Origin: Limivicinus sp963617275
Lineage (GTDB): Bacteria > Bacillota > Clostridia > Oscillospirales > Oscillospiraceae
DNA length: 64,000 bases
Direction: 5' to 3'
NCBI GenBank assembly: GCA_963617275.1
Contig: CAVENX010000035.1
Location: 62,001-126,000 of the forward strand
Position 1 is the first letter of the stretch. Every line of letters begins with the position of its first letter. The translations under genes and the position numbers were made by a program. This document shows positions 56,862 through 64,000 of the stretch, piece after piece. Below the pieces are notes generated by a model, which saw only the letters and a program-made list of their open reading frames with translations, had not been told where the DNA came from and ran no database searches.

Positions 56862-58499
56862 ATGAAAAAGTTCCTTGCACTGATCCTGTGCCTTCTCATG
56901 ACACTGTCAGTCCTGACCGCGTGCGGCTCCACCGCTTCCACCGCAACCGAGCAGCCCGCCGAAGCCCCCGCAGCAGAAGCCGAACCCGCAGCGGAAGAAG
57001 CTCCCGCCGAGGAAGCACCTGCCGAGATCGCGCACAAAGAGACCCTCGTTATCGGCACCGCTGAGGATATCAACAACCTCAATCTCCAGACCCAGAAAAC
57101 CGCAAACAACAACATCATTCTTAAGACCACCCACCAGACGCTCGTGTTCTTCAACAATGACCCTGAAGCGGAAACCCGTTTTGATCCGGGTCTTGCAACC
57201 GATTGGGAATTTGAGGATGACACCCACATCATCATGCACCTGCGCAACGACGTTCACTTTAACGATGAGGACAAGACTCCCTTCACCGCGGAAGACGCCA
57301 AATTCACCCTTGATATGGCAGTCGGCCCCGACTCCAAGATTGCAAGCGTTCTGAACGGCTATGTCGGCTGCGAAGTCGTTGACGATTACACCATTAAAAT
57401 CGAGATAGAGAGCTACAACAACGAGTTCGTCGCTTCCCTTTCCTCCGTTCCCCTGTCCATCCAGTCCAAGAAGGCTTGGGAGAGCGGAATGGAAGAGCCT
57501 TGGTATATAGGCACCGGTCCTTACAAGTTTGAGTCCTGGGAAGAGGGCGTATGCTGCCGCGTTGTCAAGGTTGACGATTACTGGGGCAAGGATCTGCCTG
57601 CCGATGATTTCTTCTCCGCAAGCGTTTCCGACGCGATCGAGTTCAGACCTTATCTTGAGGCTTCCTCCCGCGTTATCGCACTCCAGAACGGTGAGATCGA
57701 CGTCTGCATCGATCCTCCCATGAACGAGCTTCAGTATCTTGAAGACGACAAGAACATCACCGTCTACGAAAAGACCGGTACCCGCCTGTTCTACTTTGCA
57801 TTCAACGTAGAGAAGGAGCCTTGGAACAACCAGACTCTGCGTCAGGCAGTTGCATGCGCTATCAACAGAAACGACGTTCTCACCGTTGCCGTTGACGGCA
57901 AGGGCACCCTCCAGAAGACCATCCTTAACCGCGGTCTGTGGGGCTTCTATGATGACATGGAAGGCTTTGACTACGACGTTGAGCGCGCAAAGGCTCTCAT
58001 GGCCGAAGCAGGCTATCCCGACGGCGGCATTGAGACCACTCTGACCTATGCCACCACCGGCGCTTACGCCAACATCGCAACCGTTATCCAGGCAAATCTC
58101 AAGGAGATCGGCATCAATGTTACCCTTAACCCGATGGAAGAAGCAACTCTGAAAGAGACCTGCACCAACGGCGATCAGGAGCTGTTCCTGTGGCGTTGGA
58201 ACGAAGACTCCAAGGTTGATTTTGTTTACCGTGATCTCTTCTACTCCGGCGAAGGCTCCAACTACCACCACTATGCAGATGCACACGCCGATGAGCTCAT
58301 CGACAAGGTTGCAACCGAGAAGGATCAGGATGCTCGCCGCGCTGCAAGCACCGAGCTTCAGGAGTACCTCGTTGATGCATGCCCCCAGGTTCCTCTGTAC
58401 ATTGCAAACCTCGTTATTGCATATAACAGCAACCTCCAGGGTCAGTACTTCTACGGCGGCGGCAACCACAACTGGTGCCACGCATACATTGCCGAGTAA
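56862..58499 (+). CDS. Peptide/solute ABC transporter substrate-binding lipoprotein
   Basis: A 545-residue family 5 extracellular solute-binding protein (DppA/OppA type). The signal peptide ends in the lipobox LTAC, so the mature protein is anchored by Cys21. A Pro/Glu/Ala-rich linker (about 25-60) is followed by KETLVIGTAEDINNLN and the family segment ALQNGEIDVCIDPP. It probably delivers oligopeptides or a similar ligand to DppBCDF. AGGAG lies upstream. Codon use is strongly biased toward the preferred set, suggesting high expression. A hairpin lies between it and the permease gene. Confidence 0.92.
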   Translation: MKKFLALILCLLMTLSVLTACGSTASTATEQPAEAPAAEAEPAAEEAPAEEAPAEIAHKETLVIGTAEDINNLNLQTQKTANNNIILKTTHQTLVFFNNDPEAETRFDPGLATDWEFEDDTHIIMHLRNDVHFNDEDKTPFTAEDAKFTLDMAVGPDSKIASVLNGYVGCEVVDDYTIKIEIESYNNEFVASLSSVPLSIQSKKAWESGMEEPWYIGTGPYKFESWEEGVCCRVVKVDDYWGKDLPADDFFSASVSDAIEFRPYLEASSRVIALQNGEIDVCIDPPMNELQYLEDDKNITVYEKTGTRLFYFAFNVEKEPWNNQTLRQAVACAINRNDVLTVAVDGKGTLQKTILNRGLWGFYDDMEGFDYDVERAKALMAEAGYPDGGIETTLTYATTGAYANIATVIQANLKEIGINVTLNPMEEATLKETCTNGDQELFLWRWNEDSKVDFVYRDLFYSGEGSNYHHYADAHADELIDKVATEKDQDARRAASTELQEYLVDACPQVPLYIANLVIAYNSNLQGQYFYGGGNHNWCHAYIAE

Positions 58500-58537
58500 T
58501 TCATCCGATTTATTCGCCATAAGCATTTAAAACCCTT

Positions 58538-58587
58538 GCGGTGTCGCTTTGCGATTATCTATGTCGCTTTAAGCGGCACCGCTTTTT
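58538..58587 (+). terminator. Intercistronic terminator/processing hairpin after the binding-protein gene
   Basis: GCGGTGTCGCTT (58538-58549) pairs with AAGCGGCACCGC (58571-58582, one G-U pair) and TTTTT follows. A second structure pairs GCCGGCAGGA (58588-58597) with TCCTGCCGGC (58673-58682). The two would reduce permease expression relative to the binding protein. Confidence 0.7.
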
Positions 58588-58713
58588 GCCGGCAGGATGT
58601 CGGATATAAGCCGATCCTGACAGGTCGCTTTCCGCGGCCGCCGAAACATATCCGTAAGCGGCAAGCGGCGCTTCCTGCCGGCGTTTCCTTTTTAATTCGG
58701 AGGTGAACAAAAA

Positions 58714-59649
58714 TTGCTCAAATATATAGGTAAACGGCTCCTTATGCTGATTCCTGTAATTTTGATAACTTCCTTTCTTATTTTCTGGGCAATGAGCCTT
58801 ACCGGCGGCGACCCTGCAATGATCGTCGCGGGCGAAGGCGCTACCAAGGAAGAGATAGAAGCGGTAAGAGAAGAACTCGGCCTTAACGACCCGTTTATGG
58901 TACGTTATGCCAACTATGTCAAAGGCATGGTGACAGGCGACATGGGTAAGTCCTATGTCACAAACAAGGACGTTTTCAAAACATTCATGGAGAAGCTGCC
59001 GAATACATTGATGCTCGGCGGCGCAGCCGTACTTATCGCAATAATTATTGCGCTGCCGCTCGGCATATACACGGCGATACACCAGAACACATGGAAGGAT
59101 ACGGCCGGCATGGTCTTTGCGCTGTTCGGCACGTCAATGCCGAACTTCTGGCTCGGCCTTATGCTGATAATCATTTTTTCGCTCAAGCTCGGCTGGCTCC
59201 CGTCCGGCGGCAAGGGCGGCTTTGACTCGCTCATACTGCCCGCGCTGACAGTCGGTCTCGGTCTGGCTGCGCTTATCACACGCACTACCCGCTCCTCAAT
59301 GCTTGACGTTATCCGTCAGGACTACATGACGACCGCACGTGCAAAGGGCTGCTCCGAAAAGCGCGTTATCTTTACCCACGGTCTTAAAAACGCGCTCATC
59401 CCCATTATTACGGCGATCGGTCTGCAAATGTCAATGGTCATTACAGGCTCCGTCCTTGCCGAGACAGTTTTCTCATGGCCCGGCATTGGAAGACTTGTTT
59501 ACGATTCCATCGCAAAGCGCGACACACCTATGGTCACAGGCTCTATAATTCTCTGCTCCGCCTTCATGTGCCTTATAAACCTGTTTGTTGACCTCGTGTA
59601 TGCATTCTTTGACCCGCGCATTAAAGCGCAATACAGTAAGAGGAGGTGA
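58714..59649 (+). CDS. dppB: Peptide ABC transporter permease (DppB type)
   Basis: A 311-residue permease with six membrane segments and the inner-membrane EAA loop (TTRSSMLDVIRQDYMTTARAKGCSEKRV) that contacts the ATPase. The N-terminus MLKYIGKRLLMLIPVIL is typical of DppB/OppB. The start is TTG, with GGAGGTGA 8 bases upstream. It forms the membrane pore with DppC, encoded 4 bp downstream. Confidence 0.92.
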   Translation: MLKYIGKRLLMLIPVILITSFLIFWAMSLTGGDPAMIVAGEGATKEEIEAVREELGLNDPFMVRYANYVKGMVTGDMGKSYVTNKDVFKTFMEKLPNTLMLGGAAVLIAIIIALPLGIYTAIHQNTWKDTAGMVFALFGTSMPNFWLGLMLIIIFSLKLGWLPSGGKGGFDSLILPALTVGLGLAALITRTTRSSMLDVIRQDYMTTARAKGCSEKRVIFTHGLKNALIPIITAIGLQMSMVITGSVLAETVFSWPGIGRLVYDSIAKRDTPMVTGSIILCSAFMCLINLFVDLVYAFFDPRIKAQYSKRR

Positions 59650-59653
59650 GCGC

Positions 59654-60529
59654 ATGGAAAAAGAAACAAAGAAAGTCAAAAAGAAATCCCTTGCTCAGGA
59701 GACATGGCACCGCCTTATAAAAAACAAGGGTGCCGTTATCGGTATGCTGTTCCTGCTGCTGCTTGTCGCCGTTGCGCTTCTCTCTCCGTACCTTTTTGAT
59801 TATGATACCGACGTCATCGGTCAGAATATCTCCGAACGTTTTATGCCCCCCTGCAAGGAGCATTGGTTCGGCACAGACGAAGTCGGCCGCGATCTTTTCG
59901 CACGTGTAATGTGGGGTGCAAGATACTCTCTCGCTATCGGCGTGGGCGCTGTTGCGCTCGGTCTGCTCGTCGGTCTGATCACCGGCTCTTTGGCCGGCTT
60001 CTACGGCGGCATAATCGACTCGCTGCTCATGCGTGCGATCGATATCTTTTATTCCATTCCTAACATTATGACCGCCGTTGTTATCGTTTCGGTGCTCGGC
60101 ACAAGCACCGTCAACCTGATAATCGCGCTGGCGTTTTCGTGCGCAAGCTCCTTCGGGCGCATCGTGCGCGCTCAGGTCATGACGATACGCGATCAGGAAT
60201 ATGTTGAATCGTCCTATGCGATGGGTCTTCCCACATGGAAGATAATCATCAAGCACATTCTCCCCAACTGCCTTTCCCCCATAATCGTGCAGGTCACATT
60301 GCTTATCGGTTCAACGATAATCTCCGCATCCTCGCTCAGCTTCCTCGGCATAGGCATACCGGCTCCCTCTCCCGAGTGGGGTGCGCTGCTTTCCGGAGGA
60401 CGCGCATACATCAGAAGCGCCGGTTATCTCTGCGTTATTCCCGGCCTTGCCGTCATGCTCACGGTGCTTGCGCTCAACCTGCTTGGCGACGGTCTGCGCG
60501 ATGCGCTTGACCCGAAGCTCAAGAAATAA
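59654..60529 (+). CDS. dppC: Peptide ABC transporter permease (DppC type)
   Basis: A 291-residue permease of the DppC/OppC type, with the N-terminal OppC region (TWHRLIKNKGAVIGMLFLL, then HWFGTDEVGRDLFARVMWGARYS) and the EAA loop QEYVESSYAMGLPTWKII. AGGAGGTGAG precedes ATG 59654. A longer in-frame reading into dppB is not needed. The first ATPase gene follows at 12 bp. Confidence 0.92.
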   Translation: MEKETKKVKKKSLAQETWHRLIKNKGAVIGMLFLLLLVAVALLSPYLFDYDTDVIGQNISERFMPPCKEHWFGTDEVGRDLFARVMWGARYSLAIGVGAVALGLLVGLITGSLAGFYGGIIDSLLMRAIDIFYSIPNIMTAVVIVSVLGTSTVNLIIALAFSCASSFGRIVRAQVMTIRDQEYVESSYAMGLPTWKIIIKHILPNCLSPIIVQVTLLIGSTIISASSLSFLGIGIPAPSPEWGALLSGGRAYIRSAGYLCVIPGLAVMLTVLALNLLGDGLRDALDPKLKK

Positions 60530-60541
60530 GGAGGGAATGTC

Positions 60542-61564
60542 ATGAAAGAAAACAATAACGTTCCTGAAAACGATCTCGTTCTTGATCTGAAAGATCTTGT
60601 CGTGCATTATGAGACGGAGGACGCCGACGTCCACGCCGTGAACGGGATCAGCATCCAGATAGGCAAACGCCGCACTCTCGGCCTTGTCGGCGAGACCGGT
60701 GCCGGAAAAACAACTACAGCGCGCGCCATACTCAATCTTGTTCCGAACCCGCCCGGCGTTATCAAGGGCGGCGAAATATACCTCGACGGCGAGGACGTGC
60801 TCAAAATGAGCTCATCTGAACTGGAAAAAATGCGCGGCAACGACGTCGCCATGATATTTCAGGATCCCATGACGGCGCTCAATCCCGTTATGACGGTCGG
60901 CGATCAAATCGGCGAGAGCATACAGCTCCACCAGCACGTATCCAAAAAAGAGGCATTTGAAAAAGCCAAGGAAATGCTGAAAATGGTCGGCATAGCAGAG
61001 AGCCGCGCATACGACTATCCGCATCAGTTTTCCGGCGGCATGAAGCAGCGCGTGGTCATCGCAATAGCGCTTGCGTGTTCTCCAAAGCTGCTGATAGCGG
61101 ATGAGCCGACTACCGCGCTTGACGTTACCATTCAGGCACAGGTTCTTGAGCTTATGAAAGAGCTTATCCGCGACCACGATATGTCCATGATGCTCATCAC
61201 GCACGATCTCGGCGTCGTCGCGGAGGTGTGCGAGGACGTTGCGGTCATGTACGCGGGGCGTATAGTGGAGCAGGGCACCGCGGATGATGTTTTCAACTTC
61301 ACCCGTCACCCTTACACCGAGGGTCTTTTTGACTCTCTCCCGAATCTCAAGCAGAGAGGCGAGGAGCTTGTCCCGATACGCGGCCTTATGCCCGACCCGT
61401 CCGATCTGCCCGCCGGATGCGCGTTTGCACCCCGCTGCCCCTATGCAACTGAGCGCTGCTCACAGTCCGTACCGGAGCTCAGGAGTACAGATGGCAGCAG
61501 CGCGCACAAGGTGGCGTGCCACGCGTATGATGATGCAGGCTTTAAGCTCAGGAGGAACAGCTGA
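60542..61564 (+). CDS. dppD: Peptide ABC transporter ATPase (DppD type)
   Basis: A 340-residue ATPase with Walker A GETGAGKTTT, signature FSGGMKQRVVIA, Walker B LLIADEPTTALD and the C-terminal oligopeptide-transport extension with a cysteine-rich FAPRCPYATERC that can bind an Fe-S cluster. It pairs with DppF, with which it shares one base (TGATG). Confidence 0.93.
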   Translation: MKENNNVPENDLVLDLKDLVVHYETEDADVHAVNGISIQIGKRRTLGLVGETGAGKTTTARAILNLVPNPPGVIKGGEIYLDGEDVLKMSSSELEKMRGNDVAMIFQDPMTALNPVMTVGDQIGESIQLHQHVSKKEAFEKAKEMLKMVGIAESRAYDYPHQFSGGMKQRVVIAIALACSPKLLIADEPTTALDVTIQAQVLELMKELIRDHDMSMMLITHDLGVVAEVCEDVAVMYAGRIVEQGTADDVFNFTRHPYTEGLFDSLPNLKQRGEELVPIRGLMPDPSDLPAGCAFAPRCPYATERCSQSVPELRSTDGSSAHKVACHAYDDAGFKLRRNS

Positions 61565-62523
61565 TGGGCAAAACGATACTTGAAGTACAGAATCTGACAA
61601 AATATTTTTCCACACCTGCCGGACAGCTCCACGCGGTCGACGGCGTCAGCTTCTCCATTGAAGAGGGCAAGACTCTCGGCATCGTCGGCGAATCCGGCTG
61701 CGGCAAGTCAACGACCGGCCGCTGTATCCTCAAGCTTATAGAGCCCACCTCCGGCAAAATCATCTTCGACGGTGAAGATATCACCTCTTATTCCCGCCGG
61801 AAAATGAGGCGGCTGCGTCAGGAGATGCAGATGGTTTTCCAGGATCCTTTCTCCTCTCTTGACCCGAGACAGACCGTGAGCCAGCTCATAAGCGAGCCGA
61901 TAATTGAGCACAAGCTGCTCACTTCAAAGGCCGATATCGACAAGCGCACACTCGAGCTTATGGAAACCGTCGGTCTTGCAGAAAGATATGTCAACGTCTA
62001 CCCGCACGAGCTTGACGGCGGCCGGCGTCAGCGCATAGGCATCGCCCGTGCGCTTGCCGTGAACCCCAAGCTTATCGTATGCGACGAGCCTGTATCCGCG
62101 CTTGACGTTTCCATTCAGGCGCAGATACTCAACCTGCTCAAGCAGCTTCAGCGCGACATGGGGCTGACGTATATTTTCATCACGCATGATCTGTCTGTCG
62201 TCAAATACTTCTCCGACGATATTGCGGTCATGTATCTCGGTCAGATGGTTGAAAAGGCGCCAAGCGACGACCTTTTCAAAAATCCCATGCACCCATATAC
62301 AAAGGCTTTGCTTTCCGCAATACCCCTGCCCATAGTCGGTAAGGACAAGCCTGTGCGCCAGCTTATCAAAGGCGAGATCACTTCTCCCGTCAACCTGCCT
62401 GACGAGTGCAGATTCGGAAAGCGCTGCGATTACGTCTCCGACGTCTGCCGGCAGTGCAACCCGCCGCTCAAGGAGGTCGAGCCGAATCATTTTGTTGCGT
62501 GCGCCCGCTGCGGCGAGATATGA
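61564..62523 (+). CDS. dppF: Peptide ABC transporter ATPase (DppF type) with variant signature motif
   Basis: A 319-residue ATPase with Walker A GESGCGKSTT, Walker B LIVCDEPVSALD and the C-terminal extension FGKRCDYVSDVCRQC. The ABC signature reads LDGGRRQR instead of the usual FSGGQRQR, so the Ser that contacts ATP in the partner site is Asp and the Gln is Arg. That predicts one weak and one strong ATP site in the DppDF pair; the DppD signature is normal. It is read one base after dppD. Confidence 0.92.
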   Translation: MGKTILEVQNLTKYFSTPAGQLHAVDGVSFSIEEGKTLGIVGESGCGKSTTGRCILKLIEPTSGKIIFDGEDITSYSRRKMRRLRQEMQMVFQDPFSSLDPRQTVSQLISEPIIEHKLLTSKADIDKRTLELMETVGLAERYVNVYPHELDGGRRQRIGIARALAVNPKLIVCDEPVSALDVSIQAQILNLLKQLQRDMGLTYIFITHDLSVVKYFSDDIAVMYLGQMVEKAPSDDLFKNPMHPYTKALLSAIPLPIVGKDKPVRQLIKGEITSPVNLPDECRFGKRCDYVSDVCRQCNPPLKEVEPNHFVACARCGEI

Positions 62524-62544
62524 TTTATCGGGAGGATTTATAAA

Positions 62545-63279
62545 ATGACCAAGGTTTATGCACACAGAGGTTACAGCGGAAGATTCCCCGAGAACACAAT
62601 GCTTGCTTTCAGGGAAGCGGCAAAAACCGGCTGCTACGGTATTGAGCTTGACGTACAGCTCACAAAGGATGGTCAGCTTGTCGTGATACACGACGAGCGC
62701 ATCGACAGAACGACCGACGGCACCGGATACGTCAGGGACTATACGCTTGAGCAGCTGCGCAGATTCAACGCCGCAGCAAGCTGGGACGGGAAGTTCGGTT
62801 TCCAGCCGATCCCGACGTTTGAGGAATACTGCCAATGGGCAGCAGGCGAAAAAATCGTCACGAACATCGAGCTTAAAACGGGCGTCTATTACTACGAGGG
62901 AATAGAAGAGAAAACGCTTGAAATGATCAGAAAATACAGTCTGAGCGACCGTGTGCTTTTCTCCTCCTTCCTGCACAGCTCCATTTCCATTCTCCGCAGG
63001 CTGGCTCCCGAGATCAAATGCGGCGCTCTTGTCGAAAACGACGGCCTCGGCAATCCCGGCTACTACTGCGAGAAAATGGATTTTCAGTGCTTCCACCCCG
63101 GCTGGAAATGTCTGCCCAAGGAGGACGTTGACAGCTGCAAGGCGCACGGCATTGAGCTGAACGTATGGACGGTCAACGATATGGACGTTCTTGAGCGTCT
63201 CGTTGAATGGGAGGTTGACGGGCTTATCAGCAACTTCCCTGCCGTCTGCATGGCATATGTTGGCAGCAGACAGAAATAA
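62545..63279 (+). CDS. Glycerophosphodiester phosphodiesterase
   Basis: A 244-residue GDPD-family enzyme without a signal peptide, with the catalytic AHRGYSGRFPENT (His7, Arg8), IELDVQLTKDGQLVVIHD and the C-terminal VWTVNDMDVLERLVEW. It hydrolyses glycerophosphodiesters to glycerol 3-phosphate and an alcohol in the cytoplasm (UgpQ-like). It lies 21 bp after dppF with a good ribosome site (GGGAGGA), so it belongs to the transporter operon. The transporter might therefore bring in a glycerophospho-compound or phosphorylated peptide rather than a plain peptide; this is inference. Confidence 0.9.
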   Translation: MTKVYAHRGYSGRFPENTMLAFREAAKTGCYGIELDVQLTKDGQLVVIHDERIDRTTDGTGYVRDYTLEQLRRFNAAASWDGKFGFQPIPTFEEYCQWAAGEKIVTNIELKTGVYYYEGIEEKTLEMIRKYSLSDRVLFSSFLHSSISILRRLAPEIKCGALVENDGLGNPGYYCEKMDFQCFHPGWKCLPKEDVDSCKAHGIELNVWTVNDMDVLERLVEWEVDGLISNFPAVCMAYVGSRQK

Positions 63280-63314
63280 GCCTGCGGTATCCGGCAGATA
63301 ACCGTCCAAAAAAT

Positions 63315-63360
63315 TGTATAAAAAACTTCGGGTCGTCAAAGACCCGAAGTTTTTTATACA
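63315..63360. terminator. Bidirectional terminator after the transporter operon
   Basis: A perfect 20-bp stem (63315-63334 with 63341-63360) around GTCAAA, with A and T runs on its arms. It serves both the transporter operon and the convergent LysM gene. Confidence 0.9.
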
Positions 63361-63376
63361 TAAGTTTCGCTTCTGC

Positions 63377-64000
63377 TTATCTTCCCGTGAAGACGTTATA
63401 TGCATACTGTATCGAGACAAGCAGGAAATCCGTCGGGGTAAACACAACATGCACATAGTCGCCCGGCCGCGGAGTATAGTTCGCCAGAGACTGCGTCGTG
63501 TATGCCACATTTACGTCCAGCGCGGGGTTTTCAAGCCTAAGGGCAAGGTATCCGCTGCTGCTTTTTATGACGGCATATCCGTCATACACCGTCGAGGTCG
63601 GAAGTGAAACGGATGGGTTCGCGGGCGTAACTGCCGGGATGGTTCCCGGCGCGGCAGGCGTGGTAGGGTTCGACGGCAGTATGGTCGTCCCTCCGGACGG
63701 ATACGACGGCAGCAAACCGGTTCCGCCGCCGGAGCCGCCCGCTGTCCATGCAACGGGAATATACAGCTTCTGCCCGACGCGTATCCGCGCAAAGTCCATA
63801 TTGCGGTTGAAGCACTGGAGCGAAAGACTTGCTTTGTTATAGTCAAGACCGTAGCTTGAGCATATGCCGTAAACCGTCTCGCCGGAGGTTATGGTGTGCT
63901 CGATTATCGCATAATTGGCCGCGCCCTGTATATCGCCTCTGTTGACTGGGAGATACAGCATTTTCCCGACGACGAGCCTGTCAAGATTGCTCATCCCGTT
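63377..64000 (-). CDS. LysM-repeat cell-wall or spore-coat protein, cut by the window edge
   Basis: The visible part holds the end of one LysM repeat, a complete second LysM (HTITSGETVYGICSSYG to VGQKLYIPVAW, about residues 33-80 of the visible part), a Pro/Thr/Ser/Gly-rich linker and a C-terminal domain of about 65 residues (YDGYAVIKSSSGYLALRLEN onward) that I do not recognise. The frame is open through the last base, and NGMSNLDRLVVGKMLYLP is the second half of a LysM, so the gene continues beyond 64000 and the ATG at 63994 is internal. LysM domains bind peptidoglycan or chitin-like glycans. No signal peptide is visible because the start is missing. Confidence 0.82.
   Translation of the reverse strand, partial: NGMSNLDRLVVGKMLYLPVNRGDIQGAANYAIIEHTITSGETVYGICSSYGLDYNKASLSLQCFNRNMDFARIRVGQKLYIPVAWTAGGSGGGTGLLPSYPSGGTTILPSNPTTPAAPGTIPAVTPANPSVSLPTSTVYDGYAVIKSSSGYLALRLENPALDVNVAYTTQSLANYTPRPGDYVHVVFTPTDFLLVSIQYAYNVFTGR

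Noticed and set aside
1..64000. CRISPR arrays, prophage, complete IS elements or rRNA genes
   Set aside because: No regular repeat-spacer pattern, transposase, integrase, phage structural gene or rRNA sequence was recognised on either strand.

Overview
The window is a chromosomal stretch of an endospore-forming, anaerobic member of the Clostridia, most likely Oscillospirales (Oscillospiraceae or Ruminococcaceae). I infer this from the spore genes (spmA, spmB, spoIIID), the split glycogen genes glgC/glgD, ferredoxin-linked 2-oxoacid oxidoreductase, Pta, many consensus sigma-A promoters and the mid-50s GC content. I see no prophage, CRISPR array, complete insertion sequence or rRNA operon. About 60 protein genes and two tRNAs fill the window, in short operons on both strands.

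Layout. 1-2.2 kb: spore maturation genes spmAB and a stand-alone acyltransferase-like protein. 2.2-5 kb: a YunG-like gene divergent from an FMN-riboswitch-controlled riboflavin transporter (ribU), which runs tail-to-tail into a SpoVB/MurJ-type flippase. 5-10.5 kb, minus strand: a three-gene NHLP/NHLM-type peptide export cassette (two ABC proteins, one with a C39 peptidase, plus a short HlyD-like protein) and a separately transcribed membrane-anchored Ig-like protein, with no recognisable precursor peptide. 10.7-21.7 kb: housekeeping genes (tadA, pta, lepA, a tight tcdA-rarA-DUF951-GIY-YIG operon, a PrsA-like foldase, prfB, prs, pth). 21.8-29.7 kb: glycogen genes glgC-glgD-glgP, then overlapping genes for a pseudouridine kinase and a membrane PIG-L deacetylase.

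30-39.7 kb is the most unusual block. A minus-strand catabolic cluster encodes a complete 2-oxoacid dehydrogenase complex (E2, E3, fused E1 alpha-beta), an RpiR-family regulator, a sorbitol-6-phosphate-dehydrogenase-like SDR, a PHP-domain protein and a sorbose-1-phosphate-reductase-like dehydrogenase. Its promoter carries two palindromes of the type bound by HexR/RpiR regulators. 39.8-45.9 kb: spoIIID, a P-loop ATPase plus korDABC (2-oxoacid:ferredoxin oxidoreductase), an aldehyde dehydrogenase and a MOSC protein. 46-50.6 kb: tRNA-Glu, tRNA-Met, a cupin, a LUD protein, a sugar nucleotidyltransferase with an isolated phosphohexomutase tail, and the c-di-AMP phosphodiesterase gdpP. 50.8-56.7 kb: rplI, dnaB, tilS, hpt, ftsH. 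56.8-63.3 kb: a peptide ABC transporter operon (binding protein, dppBCDF) ending in a glycerophosphodiester phosphodiesterase. The right edge cuts a LysM protein.

Between genes there is a recurring family of short repeats with ends resembling CTGTCAAAAAA/TTTTTTGACAAGCT, some of them flanked by or containing hairpins. One copy appears to supply the -35 box of the rplI promoter. All functional calls come from reading protein and DNA motifs by eye; no database search was run.
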